From Gammaproteobacteria bacterium (GTDB taxonomy: Bacteria; Pseudomonadota; Gammaproteobacteria; Burkholderiales; Rhodocyclaceae), in the NCBI GenBank assembly GCA_018828385.1, contig JAHJVE010000015.1, positions 1-64,000 on the forward strand: a DNA stretch of 64,000 nucleotides. Reading direction: 5' to 3'. Numbering within the stretch: position 1 is the stretch's first letter; each line of letters begins with the position of its first letter. The position numbers and the translations under genes were made by a program. Below, in pieces: positions 8,262 through 18,922 of the stretch. The notes beneath the pieces are model-generated. The model had not been told where the DNA came from, searched no databases, and saw nothing but the letters and a program-made list of their open reading frames with translations.

Positions 8262-11200
8262 GTGACTGCTGCGGTCGACCGCCTCGAAGAAGACAAAACC
8301 GCCCGGCTGCGCGCCCTCGACGTCGCCTCGTTTATCGTCGAAGCCCCGGCCGGCGCTGGCAAGACCGAGTTGCTGACGCAGCGCTACCTGCGTCTGCTTG
8401 CTGTCGTCGAACATCCCGAGGAAGTGCTGGCGCTGACCTTCACCAACAAGGCGGCGACCGAGATGCGCGACCGCATTTTGGGTAGTCTGGAGCGCGCGGC
8501 GCGTGGGGAATTGCCTGAGCAGGCGCACAAGCAGCTGACTTTTGGGCTGGCGCAGAAGGTGCTGGCTCACGATGCGGCGCGCGGCTGGCAACTGCTCGGC
8601 CATCCCGGTCGGCTGCGCATCACGACGCTCGATGCCCTGTGCGCCAGTCTGGCCCGGCAGATGCCCTATCTGAGCCGCTTCGGCGCCCAGCCCGGTGTGG
8701 CCGAGGATGCCGAGGCGCATTACGCGACGGCGGCGAGGCGGACGCTGGAGATGGTCGAAGCCGGCGGTGCCGATGCCGACATCGTCGCCGAGGCGCTGGC
8801 CTTTATGGACAACAACGCCGGGCGTCTGGAGAAACTGCTGATCGCCATGCTCGGCCGGCGCGACCAGTGGCTGCAACACGCCTCGCGCATCGAAAGCGGA
8901 GCGATGAAGGCCGAGGTCGAGGCTGGTTTTGCGGCACTCATCGAGCGCGATCTGGCGGTCGTCGGCGAACGGCTCGACGGCCGGCTGCAAGGCCTGCTCA
9001 TGCCGCTGGCGCGCTTCGCTGCGGCCAATGTGCCGGGAACGCTCGATTCCATTTTTGACTGGAATTCCCGGTTGACCGTAGGAATCGCCGATTTGCCGCG
9101 CTGGCAATGCGTGGCCACGCTGCTGCTGACGAAAGACGGCGAATTCCGCAAACAGGTGAACAAGAACATCGGATTTCCGGCCGACAAGGAGTTTGCCGAC
9201 CAGAAAAAGGCTTTCGTCCAACTGCTTGGCGAGTTGCGTGACGTCGCCGGGCTGGAAGCGGCGCTGGCCGTGTTGGGCAAGCTGCCGCAGCCGGAGCTGA
9301 GCGAAGGCGAATGGGCCACAGTCGAATGCTTTTCGCGCCTGCTCCGGCTGGCTGCCGGGCAACTCTGGCTGGCCTTTCAGGAAGCTGGCGAAGTCGATTT
9401 CATCGAAATCGCCGCCCGCGCCGGGCTGGCGCTTGGCGACGATGAAGCGCCGACCGATCTGGCCCAGGCGCTCGATTATCGCATCCGTCACCTGCTGGTC
9501 GATGAGTTCCAGGACACCAGCCCGACCCAGGTCGAACTCATCGAAAAACTCACGCGCGGCTGGATGCCCGACGACGGCCGGACGCTGTTCGTCGTAGGCG
9601 ACCCGATGCAGTCGATCTACCGCTTCCGCAAGGCCGACGTCGGCCTGTTTCTGCGCGTCCGCGAACGCGGCATCGGCGACATCAAGCTCGGCCACCTGCG
9701 CCTGTTCCGCAACAATCGCTCCTTTCCGGGCATCGTCGATTGGGTGAACACGGCCTTCCCGAGCATCTTCCCGGCCGCCGACAGCCCCGAGGCCGGCGCC
9801 GTGCGCTACGCCGAATCGGCGGCGACCCGGCCGGCGCGCGCCGATAGTGGCGTCGAGGTGCATCCGGTCATCGAACGCGAAGGCTCGGACGCTGTTGGCG
9901 AAGAAGCCTGTCGCGTCCTGGCCATCATCCAGCAGGCGCGCCGCGAAGCACCGGACGAGCGCATTGCCGTCCTCGTGCGCGCCCGCAGCCACCTCGACGC
10001 GCTCGTCGGCGAAATCCGCCGCAGCGCGCCGGATCTGCGCTTCCAGGCTGTCGACATCGAAGGCCTGGACGGTCGCCAGCATGTCCAGGACCTGCTCACC
10101 CTGTTTTGCGCCCTGCATCATCGCGCCGACCGTGTCAATTGGCTGGCGCTGTTGCGCGCCCCGTGGTGCGGGCTCAAGCTGGCCGACCTCCACGCGCTGG
10201 CGGCCGATGACCGCAAGTCGACGATCTGGCAACTGATGCAGGACGAGGCCCGCCTCGCCCGCCTGTCGGCCGACGGCCAACAACGCCTGTTGCACGTCCG
10301 CGAGGTCCTGCAACTGGCCTTCGCCGGCCGCGCCCGTCAGCATCCGCGGCGCTGGCTCGAAGGCGTCTGGCTCATGCTTGGCGGGCCGCGCTGCCTCGAA
10401 GCGCCCGAGGCGCTCAACGACGTCGCCGCTTTCTTCAAGCTCGTCGACAAACTGGTGGCCACCCGCAACCTCAGCGCCGAAACGTTGGCTACCCACGCCG
10501 CCGAGTTGTACGCCCCATCCGACCCGCTCGGCGACGCGGTGCAGATGATGACCGTGCATAAATCGAAAGGCCTTGAATTCGACACTGTCATCCTGCCCGG
10601 CCTCGACCGCGGCACCGGTGGCAACGACAGTAGCCTGCTGCTCTGGGACGAAGTGGCTGGGGCCGATGGCGACGAGCATCTGCTCGTCGCGCCGATGAAG
10701 CAAAAGGGCGCCGGCAATGGCGAGCCGACCGCCTACGACTACCTCAAAAAGCTCGAAGCCGAACGTGCCGCCCACGAAGACGAACGCCTGCTCTACGTCG
10801 CCGCCACCCGCGCCATCCGCAAGCTGCATCTGCTCGGCGTCGCCGTCGCTGACGACAAGAAGGACGACGGCCTCAAACCGCCCGCCGCCGGCACGCTGCT
10901 CAATCTGCTCTGGCCGGGCGTCGCCCAGCCGGTATTCGTCGCGGCGCTGGCCGGGGGCGGGGCCGTTCCACCGGCCAGCCCTGGCATCGACCCGGCCAGC
11001 TTTATCCCGCCCCTCGTCCGCCTGCGCGAAACAGCGCTGCCGGCCGGCCTCGGCGCCTTTCCCGAAGGCTTGCGCCCGGCCGACAACCCGCTCGATCTGG
11101 ACGAAGCGGAGTCCGGCCTGTCGCTCGAAGCCTCGGTCGGCACACTGGTCCATCGCTATCTCGAACTGATCGCCAAAAATGGCCTGGAAAGCTGGTCGAC

Positions 11201-11624
11201 CGCAAGAGTCGCCACCCTCCAGCCTGCCGCCCAGCGCTGGCTGCGCAACCAGGGCCATGGCGAGGAAGAGGCGGCCAGCGGCGCGGTGGAAGTCGTCGCG
11301 GCGCTGCATGCCACGCTGGCTTCCGACAGTGGTCGCTGGGTGCTCGCCGATCATCCCGAGGCCGCCGCCGAGCAGGCGTGGAGCAGTGCGGACGGCGATG
11401 CTACGGTCAACCACGTGATCGACCGCATTTTCGTCGCCGACGGTTGCCGCTGGATCATCGACTACAAGACGGTGCGCCTGCCCGAAACCGAGTTGGCCCA
11501 GCGCGCCGAAAGTTTCCGGCCGCAGCTCGCGCGCTATGCCGGCCTGTTTGCCGATTCGCCGCTGCCGCTCAGGCTGGCCATCTTCTTTCCGTTGCAGGGG
11601 CGGCTGGTCGAACTCGCCACCTGA
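8262..11624 (+). CDS. AddA-like UvrD-family helicase with C-terminal nuclease domain
   Basis: About 1120 residues. Superfamily-I helicase motifs appear in order: Walker A APAGAGKTELL; motif Ia LTFTNKAATEMRDR; motif II LLVDEFQDTSP; motif III VVGDPMQSIYRFR; motif V MMTVHKSKGLEFDTV; motif VI RLLYVAATRA. The last 200 residues hold a PD-(D/E)XK nuclease core (GCRWIIDYKT). This is the AddA/RecB arrangement: a motor plus nuclease that processes DNA ends together with the AddB-like protein at 3102. The reading frame is open back to a TTG at 8205. I chose GTG 8262 because GGAAAG lies nine bases upstream and the Walker A then sits about 30 residues in. One dispersed repeat lies inside the gene, with weaker look-alikes near 11193 and 11398. 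Confidence 0.87.
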   Translation: MTAAVDRLEEDKTARLRALDVASFIVEAPAGAGKTELLTQRYLRLLAVVEHPEEVLALTFTNKAATEMRDRILGSLERAARGELPEQAHKQLTFGLAQKVLAHDAARGWQLLGHPGRLRITTLDALCASLARQMPYLSRFGAQPGVAEDAEAHYATAARRTLEMVEAGGADADIVAEALAFMDNNAGRLEKLLIAMLGRRDQWLQHASRIESGAMKAEVEAGFAALIERDLAVVGERLDGRLQGLLMPLARFAAANVPGTLDSIFDWNSRLTVGIADLPRWQCVATLLLTKDGEFRKQVNKNIGFPADKEFADQKKAFVQLLGELRDVAGLEAALAVLGKLPQPELSEGEWATVECFSRLLRLAAGQLWLAFQEAGEVDFIEIAARAGLALGDDEAPTDLAQALDYRIRHLLVDEFQDTSPTQVELIEKLTRGWMPDDGRTLFVVGDPMQSIYRFRKADVGLFLRVRERGIGDIKLGHLRLFRNNRSFPGIVDWVNTAFPSIFPAADSPEAGAVRYAESAATRPARADSGVEVHPVIEREGSDAVGEEACRVLAIIQQARREAPDERIAVLVRARSHLDALVGEIRRSAPDLRFQAVDIEGLDGRQHVQDLLTLFCALHHRADRVNWLALLRAPWCGLKLADLHALAADDRKSTIWQLMQDEARLARLSADGQQRLLHVREVLQLAFAGRARQHPRRWLEGVWLMLGGPRCLEAPEALNDVAAFFKLVDKLVATRNLSAETLATHAAELYAPSDPLGDAVQMMTVHKSKGLEFDTVILPGLDRGTGGNDSSLLLWDEVAGADGDEHLLVAPMKQKGAGNGEPTAYDYLKKLEAERAAHEDERLLYVAATRAIRKLHLLGVAVADDKKDDGLKPPAAGTLLNLLWPGVAQPVFVAALAGGGAVPPASPGIDPASFIPPLVRLRETALPAGLGAFPEGLRPADNPLDLDEAESGLSLEASVGTLVHRYLELIAKNGLESWSTARVATLQPAAQRWLRNQGHGEEEAASGAVEVVAALHATLASDSGRWVLADHPEAAAEQAWSSADGDATVNHVIDRIFVADGCRWIIDYKTVRLPETELAQRAESFRPQLARYAGLFADSPLPLRLAIFFPLQGRLVELAT
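9049..9086 (+). repeat. Dispersed uptake-like element, copy 3
   Basis: A perfect core at 9070-9081 with GAATC after it and ATTTTTGACTGGAATTCCC before it. It lies in the AddA-like gene and is read as D-W-N-S-R-L-T-V-G-I. Confidence 0.88.
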
Positions 11625-11686
11625 GTCAGGTGCCAGCGGGCGTCTCGCTAGGGTAATGACGGGGCCTTTGTCATATTCATTTCGAC

Positions 11687-11692
11687 TATAAT
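11687..11692 (+). promoter_or_regulatory. Candidate -10 box for the solute-binding protein gene
   Basis: A perfect TATAAT 29 bases before the ATG at 11722. No convincing -35 hexamer lies at 16-18 bp; TTGTCA occurs but only 12 bp upstream. Confidence 0.45.
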
Positions 11693-11721
11693 CGCGCTCC
11701 GGTCGAAATTCTGCGAAAACA

Positions 11722-12471
11722 ATGTCTCGCGCTGCGCTTCTCCTCCTGTTGTGGTGCGCAATACCCGCCAGTCTTGGTGGCGGGGTGCTGGCGGCTGAGC
11801 GAACCGCGCTGCGCGTACTGGTTCTCGAAAATGCGCCGCCGATGTCCTTTCGCGATGAGTTCGGCCAGCTGACCGGTTTCAGCGTCGAGGTCGCCCGCGC
11901 CGTGTGCAGCGAAATGCGCGTCAATTGCGCTTTCGAGGTCGTCATGCAAAGCGCGCTGCTCCCCGCCATCAGCCAGGGCAAGGCGGACATCGCCGCCGTT
12001 GGTTTGCTCGAAACCCCGGAGCGCCGCGCCAAAATGCTGTTTGCCAAGCCGTACTACCGCTCGATGTCGCTCTGGCTGGCCCGGCCAGGCGTCGTTCCGG
12101 GCCAGGCCGGGGTGCGGGTCGCGGCCGTCGTCGGCTCGGTGCAGGAGGCCTATGGCCGCAAACAAGGCTGGGAAATGAACGCCGTGGCGACCCATGGCGA
12201 ACTCGCCGAACCGCTGATTTCCGGCCAGGCCCAGGCTGTGCTCGTGCCGATGATCTCGGCCCTCAACCTGCAGAAAGTGGCGGCATTCCGGAAACTGGGC
12301 CTGGCCACGACCGTGATTCACGCCGCCGAACTGAGCGGCGATGCGGCATTCGGCATTTCTCCCTTTCGTCCCGAATTGCAGAAAGAAATTAACGCGGCGC
12401 TCGATCGCATCAAGCGCAATGGGACGTATGATCGGATCAATTCACGGTTTCTGCCCTTTCGGGTGAGTTGA
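11722..12471 (+). CDS. Periplasmic solute-binding protein, family 3 (amino-acid-type fold)
   Basis: A 249-residue exported protein. The signal peptide is ~1-26 (hydrophobic run, then VLAAE). A type-3 periplasmic binding fold (SBP_bac_3) follows, with APPMSFRDEFGQLTGFSVEVARAVC near the N terminus, AAVGLLETPERR in the hinge and a C-terminal LDRIKRNGTYDRINSRF. Such proteins bind polar amino acids or similar ligands for ABC importers or receptors. No permease or ATPase gene is adjacent. Instead a diguanylate cyclase with a periplasmic sensor region begins 55 bases downstream on the same strand, so this protein may present a ligand to that enzyme; that is inference. The ligand is unknown. Confidence 0.82.
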   Translation: MSRAALLLLLWCAIPASLGGGVLAAERTALRVLVLENAPPMSFRDEFGQLTGFSVEVARAVCSEMRVNCAFEVVMQSALLPAISQGKADIAAVGLLETPERRAKMLFAKPYYRSMSLWLARPGVVPGQAGVRVAAVVGSVQEAYGRKQGWEMNAVATHGELAEPLISGQAQAVLVPMISALNLQKVAAFRKLGLATTVIHAAELSGDAAFGISPFRPELQKEINAALDRIKRNGTYDRINSRFLPFRVS

Positions 12472-12526
12472 TGCCTGCCAAATTTCAGCTTTCAGCCTGT
12501 GCCCAGGCGGTGCGGGGCCGGTGTTG

Positions 12527-13837
12527 ATGCCGGCGCCCAAGGCCATTCAGGCCGGCCGCGCCTTTGCCCTGCTGGCGGCGCTATTTCTCTTTGCCTTCGG
12601 CCTCGCCGTTGTCCTCCTCGCGCTCGATCAACAGCGCGTCGTCGATGCCACCAGCCGGCTGCAGGATCAAACCGTGCCGGAAATCATCCGTTTCCAGCGC
12701 CTGGCCAGAAATCTCGAGCAACTCCGCCAGGAGGGCGAGCGCATTTTTGCCGTCAGCTCGCAGGCTTCACGCCAGCAGTCGATGTTCGTCGTGACCCTGA
12801 TCGCCAGCCACCCGAGCATACTCGAACACCCCGGCGCCGCCCGCCTGGCGCGCGAAACCGAGCAATTCCTCAGCGATGTCGTGCGTCAGGCCGGCACCGA
12901 CGACCGCCGCCCGGCCACCCGTTACGACGAGTGGCAGCGCATTGCGGCGCGCCTCGGCATGCAGGTCGATGACGTCTCGGTGCAGGGCATCAATCTGGCC
13001 AACACCGACCTCAACGTCGCCACCACGGCCATGCGCCTGGCCCGCTACAAACTCATGACGGCGCTGGTCCTGGTCGGCGTCTTCCTGATCGTCTTCATGG
13101 TTCTCGTGCGCCGTCACCTCATTTACCCGCTGCAGCGCATCAACCAGGTGCTGTCGACACTGAGCGCCGACCGTCCGGCCCCCGAATTTTCCCCCTCGAC
13201 CATGCTCGAAATCCGCGCCGTTGAGGACTCCGTCCGCGAGCACCACGCCCTGCTCATCCAGAACGATGAAACCCGGCAGGTGCTCGAAAAACTGGCCAAC
13301 AAGGACGGCCTGACCGGGCTCATGAACCGCCGTCATTTCATGCAGTCGGCCGAAGTCGAACTGCAGCGCGCCCAGCGCTACCGCCGGCCGGTCACCGTGG
13401 CCATGGCCGATCTCGACCTGTTCAAGAAACTCAACGACACCTACGGCCATGCTGCCGGCGACGCTATGCTGCGCGCTTTTGCCGATCTGGTTCGCGACAC
13501 CCTGCGCCAGTCCGATTTCGTCTGCCGCTACGGCGGTGAGGAATTTGCCTTCCTTTTCCCGGAAATCGGCCCGGCCGAAACGGAAAAGCTGGCCGAACGC
13601 CTGCGTGCCCGCTGCGACGCCATGGAAGTTCCGTTGCCCGACGGCCGTCTGGTCAAGGCCACGGTCAGCATCGGGCTGGCCGACGCCAGCGAATGTCCCA
13701 TCGAAATCGCCCTCAAGCGCGCCGACGAGGCGCTCTACGAAGCCAAACGCCTCGGCCGCAACCGGGTCGTGCTGTCCAGCCCGGCTGTGCCGGAAATCGA
13801 CGGCGAGCCGGATACGCTGACCGGCAACCTGTTCTGA
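12527..13837 (+). CDS. Membrane diguanylate cyclase (GGDEF) with periplasmic sensor region
   Basis: About 436 residues. A transmembrane helix (~12-32) is followed by a roughly 150-residue periplasmic helical region and a second helix (~180-202, LVLVGVFLIVFMVLV). A short HAMP-like linker and a GGDEF domain complete the protein. The active-site loop is intact (YGGEEF), and RQSD five residues before it matches the product-inhibition I-site. The enzyme should therefore make cyclic di-GMP from two GTP under feedback control. The start is uncertain: GTG 12521 and ATG 12527 are both in frame. It probably shares a transcript with the binding protein upstream. Its stop lies three bases from that of convergent dgkA, leaving no room for a separate terminator. 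Confidence 0.88.
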   Translation: MPAPKAIQAGRAFALLAALFLFAFGLAVVLLALDQQRVVDATSRLQDQTVPEIIRFQRLARNLEQLRQEGERIFAVSSQASRQQSMFVVTLIASHPSILEHPGAARLARETEQFLSDVVRQAGTDDRRPATRYDEWQRIAARLGMQVDDVSVQGINLANTDLNVATTAMRLARYKLMTALVLVGVFLIVFMVLVRRHLIYPLQRINQVLSTLSADRPAPEFSPSTMLEIRAVEDSVREHHALLIQNDETRQVLEKLANKDGLTGLMNRRHFMQSAEVELQRAQRYRRPVTVAMADLDLFKKLNDTYGHAAGDAMLRAFADLVRDTLRQSDFVCRYGGEEFAFLFPEIGPAETEKLAERLRARCDAMEVPLPDGRLVKATVSIGLADASECPIEIALKRADEALYEAKRLGRNRVVLSSPAVPEIDGEPDTLTGNLF

Positions 13838-13840
13838 GGC

Positions 13841-14212
13841 TCAGGGCCAGAGCAGGCAGGCCCAGACGGCAGCAGCGTTGACCAAGGCGAGGAGGACTGC
13901 GGCACTGCCCATGTCCTTGGCCCGCTTGGCCAGTTCGCTCTTCTCCGGCGAGGCCTTGTCGACGACGGCCTCGACCGCCGAATTGAGGATTTCGACGATC
14001 AGGACGAGGACGATGCTGGCGATCATCAAGGCCCGTTCGACACCGCTTTTGCCGAGGTAAAAAGCCAGCGGCAGGGCGATGGCAGCGAGCAGGATTTCCT
14101 GGCGAAAGGCGGCCTCGTTGCGCCACGCCGCAGCAATGCCGTCACGCGAGTAGCCGAGGGCGTTGATGAGGCGGCGCAGGCCGCGCTTGCCTTTGAGTTC
14201 GGCGGCGCTCAT
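13841..14212 (-). CDS. dgkA: Diacylglycerol kinase (DgkA, prokaryotic type)
   Basis: A 123-residue integral membrane enzyme with three hydrophobic helices. It phosphorylates diacylglycerol to phosphatidic acid, recycling lipid released when membrane-derived oligosaccharides or lipopolysaccharide are modified. Family signatures are clear: EILNSAVEAVVDKAS (catalytic Glu and Asn region) and AKDMGSAAVLLAL. The length matches E. coli DgkA (122). Its ATG overlaps the TGA of the upstream NYN-domain gene by four bases, so the two are likely translationally coupled. Confidence 0.95.
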   Translation of the reverse strand: MSAAELKGKRGLRRLINALGYSRDGIAAAWRNEAAFRQEILLAAIALPLAFYLGKSGVERALMIASIVLVLIVEILNSAVEAVVDKASPEKSELAKRAKDMGSAAVLLALVNAAAVWACLLWP

Positions 14213-14982
14213 TGGGCGCCCTTGTCGGCCGGTTTTGGTTTTTGGCCTTTTTTTCCGGTTGACCGTAGCTGCATGTGGTTGTGGCTGTCGCGGCGCAATT
14301 CGAAGAGTTCGCTGGCGATCACGAGATCGCTGAGTTTGGCGTAGCCGAAATTTCGCGGGTCGAAGGCGGGCCAGTTCTTGTTTACGTGAGAGCCGACCGT
14401 CGCCAGCATGGCCCAGCCTTCCTCATCGGAAACAGCCGCGACCGCATTGCGCAGATGGGTGACCAGACGGGTGTCGCTGCGTAGTTCGTTGGTGGTCAAC
14501 TTGGCCAAGGGGGGCGCGGCTGGCTGAACGTTGTTGGGCAGTGGCGCTGGATTGCCGAGATTTTCCACAAACAGGAATTTGGTGCAGGCATTGACGAAGG
14601 CAGACGGCGTTTTTTCTTCGCCGAAGCCGAAAACTTTCAGTCCATTGGCACGCAAGCGCATGGCGAGCGGCGTGAAGTCGGAATCGCTTGAGGCAATCCC
14701 GAAAGCCGAGAGTTTCTGCGTGTAGAGCAGGTCCATCGCATCGATGATGATGGCGCTGTCCGTCGCATTTTTACGTTTGGTGTAGGCGAATTGCTGGACC
14801 GGTTGAATCGCATAGTCGTGCAGGATTTCGGCCCAGCCGTTGAGGGCCGGGCTCTTCCAGTCGCCATAGGCGCGGCGAATGTTGATGACGCCGAACTTCG
14901 ACAATTCGTCGAGAATCACCGTGATCTTGGCGGCAGGGCAGTTGTCGGCATCGATGAGCAAGGCGATTGTCGTGTGTTCCAT
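14209..14982 (-). CDS. NYN-domain RNase-like protein with C-terminal OST-HTH/LOTUS domain
   Basis: A 257-residue protein. The NYN (PIN-like) domain covers ~1-140, with conserved acidic residues in LLIDADN, IIIDAMDLLY and SSDSDFTPLA, the set expected to hold metal ions for RNA cleavage. A LOTUS/OST-HTH module (~175-240, ending KLSDLVIASELFELRR) is an RNA-binding fold often joined to NYN domains. The role and substrate of the bacterial protein are unknown. The start at 14982 is chosen over upstream in-frame codons because it matches the family start (MEHTTIALLIDADN). The last ~15 residues (RSTGKKGQKPKP...) are encoded by a dispersed repeat copy read in antisense. It is followed by dgkA with a 4-base overlap, and uvrA ends just upstream. 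Confidence 0.85.
   Translation of the reverse strand: MEHTTIALLIDADNCPAAKITVILDELSKFGVINIRRAYGDWKSPALNGWAEILHDYAIQPVQQFAYTKRKNATDSAIIIDAMDLLYTQKLSAFGIASSDSDFTPLAMRLRANGLKVFGFGEEKTPSAFVNACTKFLFVENLGNPAPLPNNVQPAAPPLAKLTTNELRSDTRLVTHLRNAVAAVSDEEGWAMLATVGSHVNKNWPAFDPRNFGYAKLSDLVIASELFELRRDSHNHMQLRSTGKKGQKPKPADKGAQ
14238..14272 (+). repeat. Dispersed uptake-like element, copy 4
   Basis: A perfect core at 14257-14268, preceded by TTTTTGGCC and TTTTTTTCC. It lies antisense in the last codons of the NYN-domain gene and is read there as L-R-S-T-G-K-K-G-Q-K. Confidence 0.92.
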
Positions 14983-14993
14983 GATTTTCCCGG

Positions 14994-17816
<2,823 letters not shown>

Positions 17817-17996
17817 CGCTGTTTTTTTCGCTGTTTGGGGAAGGGGAAACTATACGCAAAAATCCCGGTATCGCCCCGGCTTCGTGGGTTTGATCTGCCT
17901 GATTAATATCCGTTGATTGCAGTGCCGCGTGTGACAGGCCTTGCGGTGCGGTCGACTTGCCATCAGAATATGCGCTAAACATTTTTTGGGGTTTTC

Positions 17997-18803
17997 ATGG
18001 CAAGGAAAGGGCGCTCGTCGCTGGCTGTCCTCAACGATCTGGTGGTACTGCTTCCCTGGCAATTCGGGGGGCTTCTCGCACTGCTGACCGTCTGGATTGT
18101 GCACGATACGGCCGCCCCGGTCAGCGGCCGGGATTTCTCGCTGGCCGGTCTTGTGCCCTACATCCTCCCCGGCCTGCTGCTGGTGGTCGCGTTCATCTCC
18201 TACCGCCGCCGGCGCCAGCCAGGCGGCTTGTCGGTCGAGACAGTGACCAGCCCGACCGAGGATGCGCTCATCAAAATGAGCGCGCATGATTTCGAGAAAC
18301 TGGTCGCTGAGGGCTTTCGGCGCGAAGGCTTCCTCGTCGTTGGTCGCACGGGAACGCGCCACATGGGCAGCGTGGACCTCGAATTGTTCATGGGACGCGA
18401 CCGTTACCTCGTGCTGTGCCATGGCTGGAAACAAACCTCCGTCGATGCCCAGACGGTGCGTGAGCTGCAGGCGGCGATCAATGCCGAACGGGCGGTTGGC
18501 GGCTTTATCGTGGCTTCCGGCAAATTTACCGACGAGGCGAGAAAAATCGCCCTGGGCCGCTCGATTCGTCTGGTGCCGGCCGATTCGCTGCGCCGCCTGA
18601 TCAAGAGAGTGAAGGCGTCAAGTACCGGCGAGCTGACGGTTTCCCCAGTGTTTTCGCGGCGTCGCCACGACCCGGCGCCGCCGGCCTGCCCGCGGTGCGG
18701 CAAGGCGATGATGCCGCGTACGACGAAGCAGGGTGGAAGCGTCGTTCAAACCGACTGGGGATGCACCGGTTTCCCCGCTTGCCAGGGCAGCCGGGAACTG
18801 TAG
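17997..18803 (+). CDS. Membrane-anchored Mrr-like restriction-endonuclease-fold protein with zinc ribbon
   Basis: A 268-residue protein. Two transmembrane helices (~14-36 and ~47-68) precede an Mrr-type endonuclease-like domain (~95-200; MSAHDFEKLVAEGFRREGF...GGFIVASGKFTDEARKIA) and a C-terminal topoisomerase-type zinc ribbon (CPRCGKAMM...CTGFPAC). Mrr-family enzymes cleave modified DNA with a D-(Q/E)xK site. The aspartate is kept (Asp127 in GSVDLEL), but the usual Q-x-K is L140-C141-H142, so the catalytic lysine appears to be lost. The domain may bind DNA at the membrane without cutting, or a neighbouring lysine (K145) may substitute. No methylase or partner restriction gene is adjacent. Confidence 0.78.
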   Translation: MARKGRSSLAVLNDLVVLLPWQFGGLLALLTVWIVHDTAAPVSGRDFSLAGLVPYILPGLLLVVAFISYRRRRQPGGLSVETVTSPTEDALIKMSAHDFEKLVAEGFRREGFLVVGRTGTRHMGSVDLELFMGRDRYLVLCHGWKQTSVDAQTVRELQAAINAERAVGGFIVASGKFTDEARKIALGRSIRLVPADSLRRLIKRVKASSTGELTVSPVFSRRRHDPAPPACPRCGKAMMPRTTKQGGSVVQTDWGCTGFPACQGSREL

Positions 18804-18824
18804 TTGCCAGCCTGGGGGCGGGCC

Positions 18825-18866
18825 GGAATTTCAATTTCGGGCCTTATTTCTGGTTGACCGTGGAAG
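18825..18866 (+). repeat. Dispersed uptake-like element, copy 5 (intergenic)
   Basis: GGAATTTCAATTTCGGGCC and TTATTTC lead to the core GGTTGACCGTGG at 18852-18863. It lies between the Mrr-like gene and the MFS gene. It keeps the long left arm with the AATTTCAATTT tract. Confidence 0.88.
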
Positions 18867-18922
18867 TGCCGCCATGGCGATGGTCAGCCGCCCAAACCTG
18901 CTAATATTGTTGCCTCGCTGCA

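Noticed and set aside
11186-11412. Two possible repeat cores in the AddA-like gene (GGTCGACCGCAAG and CTACGGTCAACCA)
   Set aside because: They lack the A/T arms and have changes in the core; left out of the copy list as too weak.
8121-12047. A 1308-codon antisense open frame over the AddA-like gene
   Set aside because: High GC in the third codon position keeps the opposite strand open; the sense frame has all helicase and nuclease motifs, the antisense none.
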